DNA of 5,992 nt, from assembly GCA_964537955.1 (NCBI GenBank), contig CAZICY010000074.1, forward strand, positions 1 to 5,992. Reading direction: 5' to 3'. This DNA is from Mxb001 sp964537955. GTDB lineage: Bacteria; Actinomycetota; Actinomycetes; S36-B12. A program made the position numbers and the translations under genes. Positions 5,821-5,992 of this stretch are shown here, one piece after another. The notes under the pieces are model-generated. The model had not been told where the DNA came from. It did no database searches and worked only from the letters and a program-made list of their open reading frames with translations. Each line of letters begins with the position of its first letter. Position 1 is the first letter of the stretch.

Positions 5821-5992
5821 ATGGCTGACGACGTCCGTGAGGTCCTCCTTGCCAAGCAGCGAGACCTCAACGCCCGCGCTGCGGACCTGGCGGCGCCGCC
5901 GGATGCGACGGGTGGCATCTCCTTTGGCAAGCGCGTCGGCGACGGCACGAGCATTGCCGTCGAGCGACTCACCCAGGTGGCCGCTCACGAAC
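5821..5992 (+). CDS. N-terminal part of a probable TraR/DksA-like zinc-finger protein (truncated by window end)
   Basis: From ATG 5821, 57 codons are visible: MADDVREVLLAKQRDLNARA, then a segment containing ISFGKRVGDGT and an AVERLTQVAAHE helix at the edge. The pattern of an N-terminal helix, a small AAPPDATGG loop and ISFGKRVGDGT is one I associate with actinobacterial TraR/DksA C4-type zinc-finger proteins, which bind RNA polymerase. The diagnostic zinc-finger cysteines would lie beyond the window, so this is unproven. The start is 40 nt after the ASCH stop, close enough for co-transcription. The ribosome site is poor; a purine-rich GGCGGCGGG lies 5802-5810. Confidence 0.55.
   Translation, partial: MADDVREVLLAKQRDLNARAADLAAPPDATGGISFGKRVGDGTSIAVERLTQVAAHE

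Noticed and set aside
5319..5972. Antisense open frame of 217 codons on the - strand
   Set aside because: It mirrors the ASCH gene and the TraR-like start, whose protein sequences fit known families. The antisense translation is low-complexity and Asp/Val-rich.

Overview
The window looks like a chromosomal segment from a GC-rich actinobacterium (Actinomycetota, perhaps Micrococcales or a relative). The basis is the GC-rich codon use, GTG starts, a two-component pair of actinobacterial style, and a TraR/DksA-like start at the right edge. The species cannot be named from the sequence alone. All convincing genes lie on the + strand.

Layout. Positions 1-254 hold no convincing gene. They contain a possible hairpin (19-41), a 32-nt element (61-92) that recurs at 5272-5303, and a possible -10 box just before the first gene. 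Positions 255-914 encode a NarL/LuxR-type response regulator. Its stop overlaps the GTG start of a 585-residue membrane histidine kinase (911-2668), so the two are probably translationally coupled. After a short gap with two small dyads, 2746-4929 encodes a secreted 727-residue protein: Sec signal peptide, YVTN-type beta-propeller, two almost identical 91-residue Ig-like repeats, one fibronectin type III domain and a C-terminal beta-rich domain. It has no visible membrane or sortase anchor. A perfect 14-bp hairpin (4978-5011) ends this block.

Positions 5012-5333 are mostly non-coding and hold the second copy of the 32-nt element just upstream of an ASCH-domain protein (5334-5780). A TraR/DksA-like zinc-finger protein starts at 5821 and runs off the window.

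How the parts may work together. The regulator and kinase form a complete signalling pair, and the secreted adhesin-like protein next to them is the obvious candidate output; that link is inference. The most interesting structure no gene call explains is the pair of 32-nt elements, each containing the dyad GAGT-N6-ACTC. They bracket the signalling and surface-protein block. They could be binding sites for one regulator (possibly the response regulator here) or a footprint of insertion of the block. Other points of note are the kinase's two-block membrane architecture with a phosphoacceptor-like motif repeated in degenerate form, and the very recent tandem duplication inside the surface-protein gene. 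I see no CRISPR array, tRNA, rRNA, transposase or integrase.
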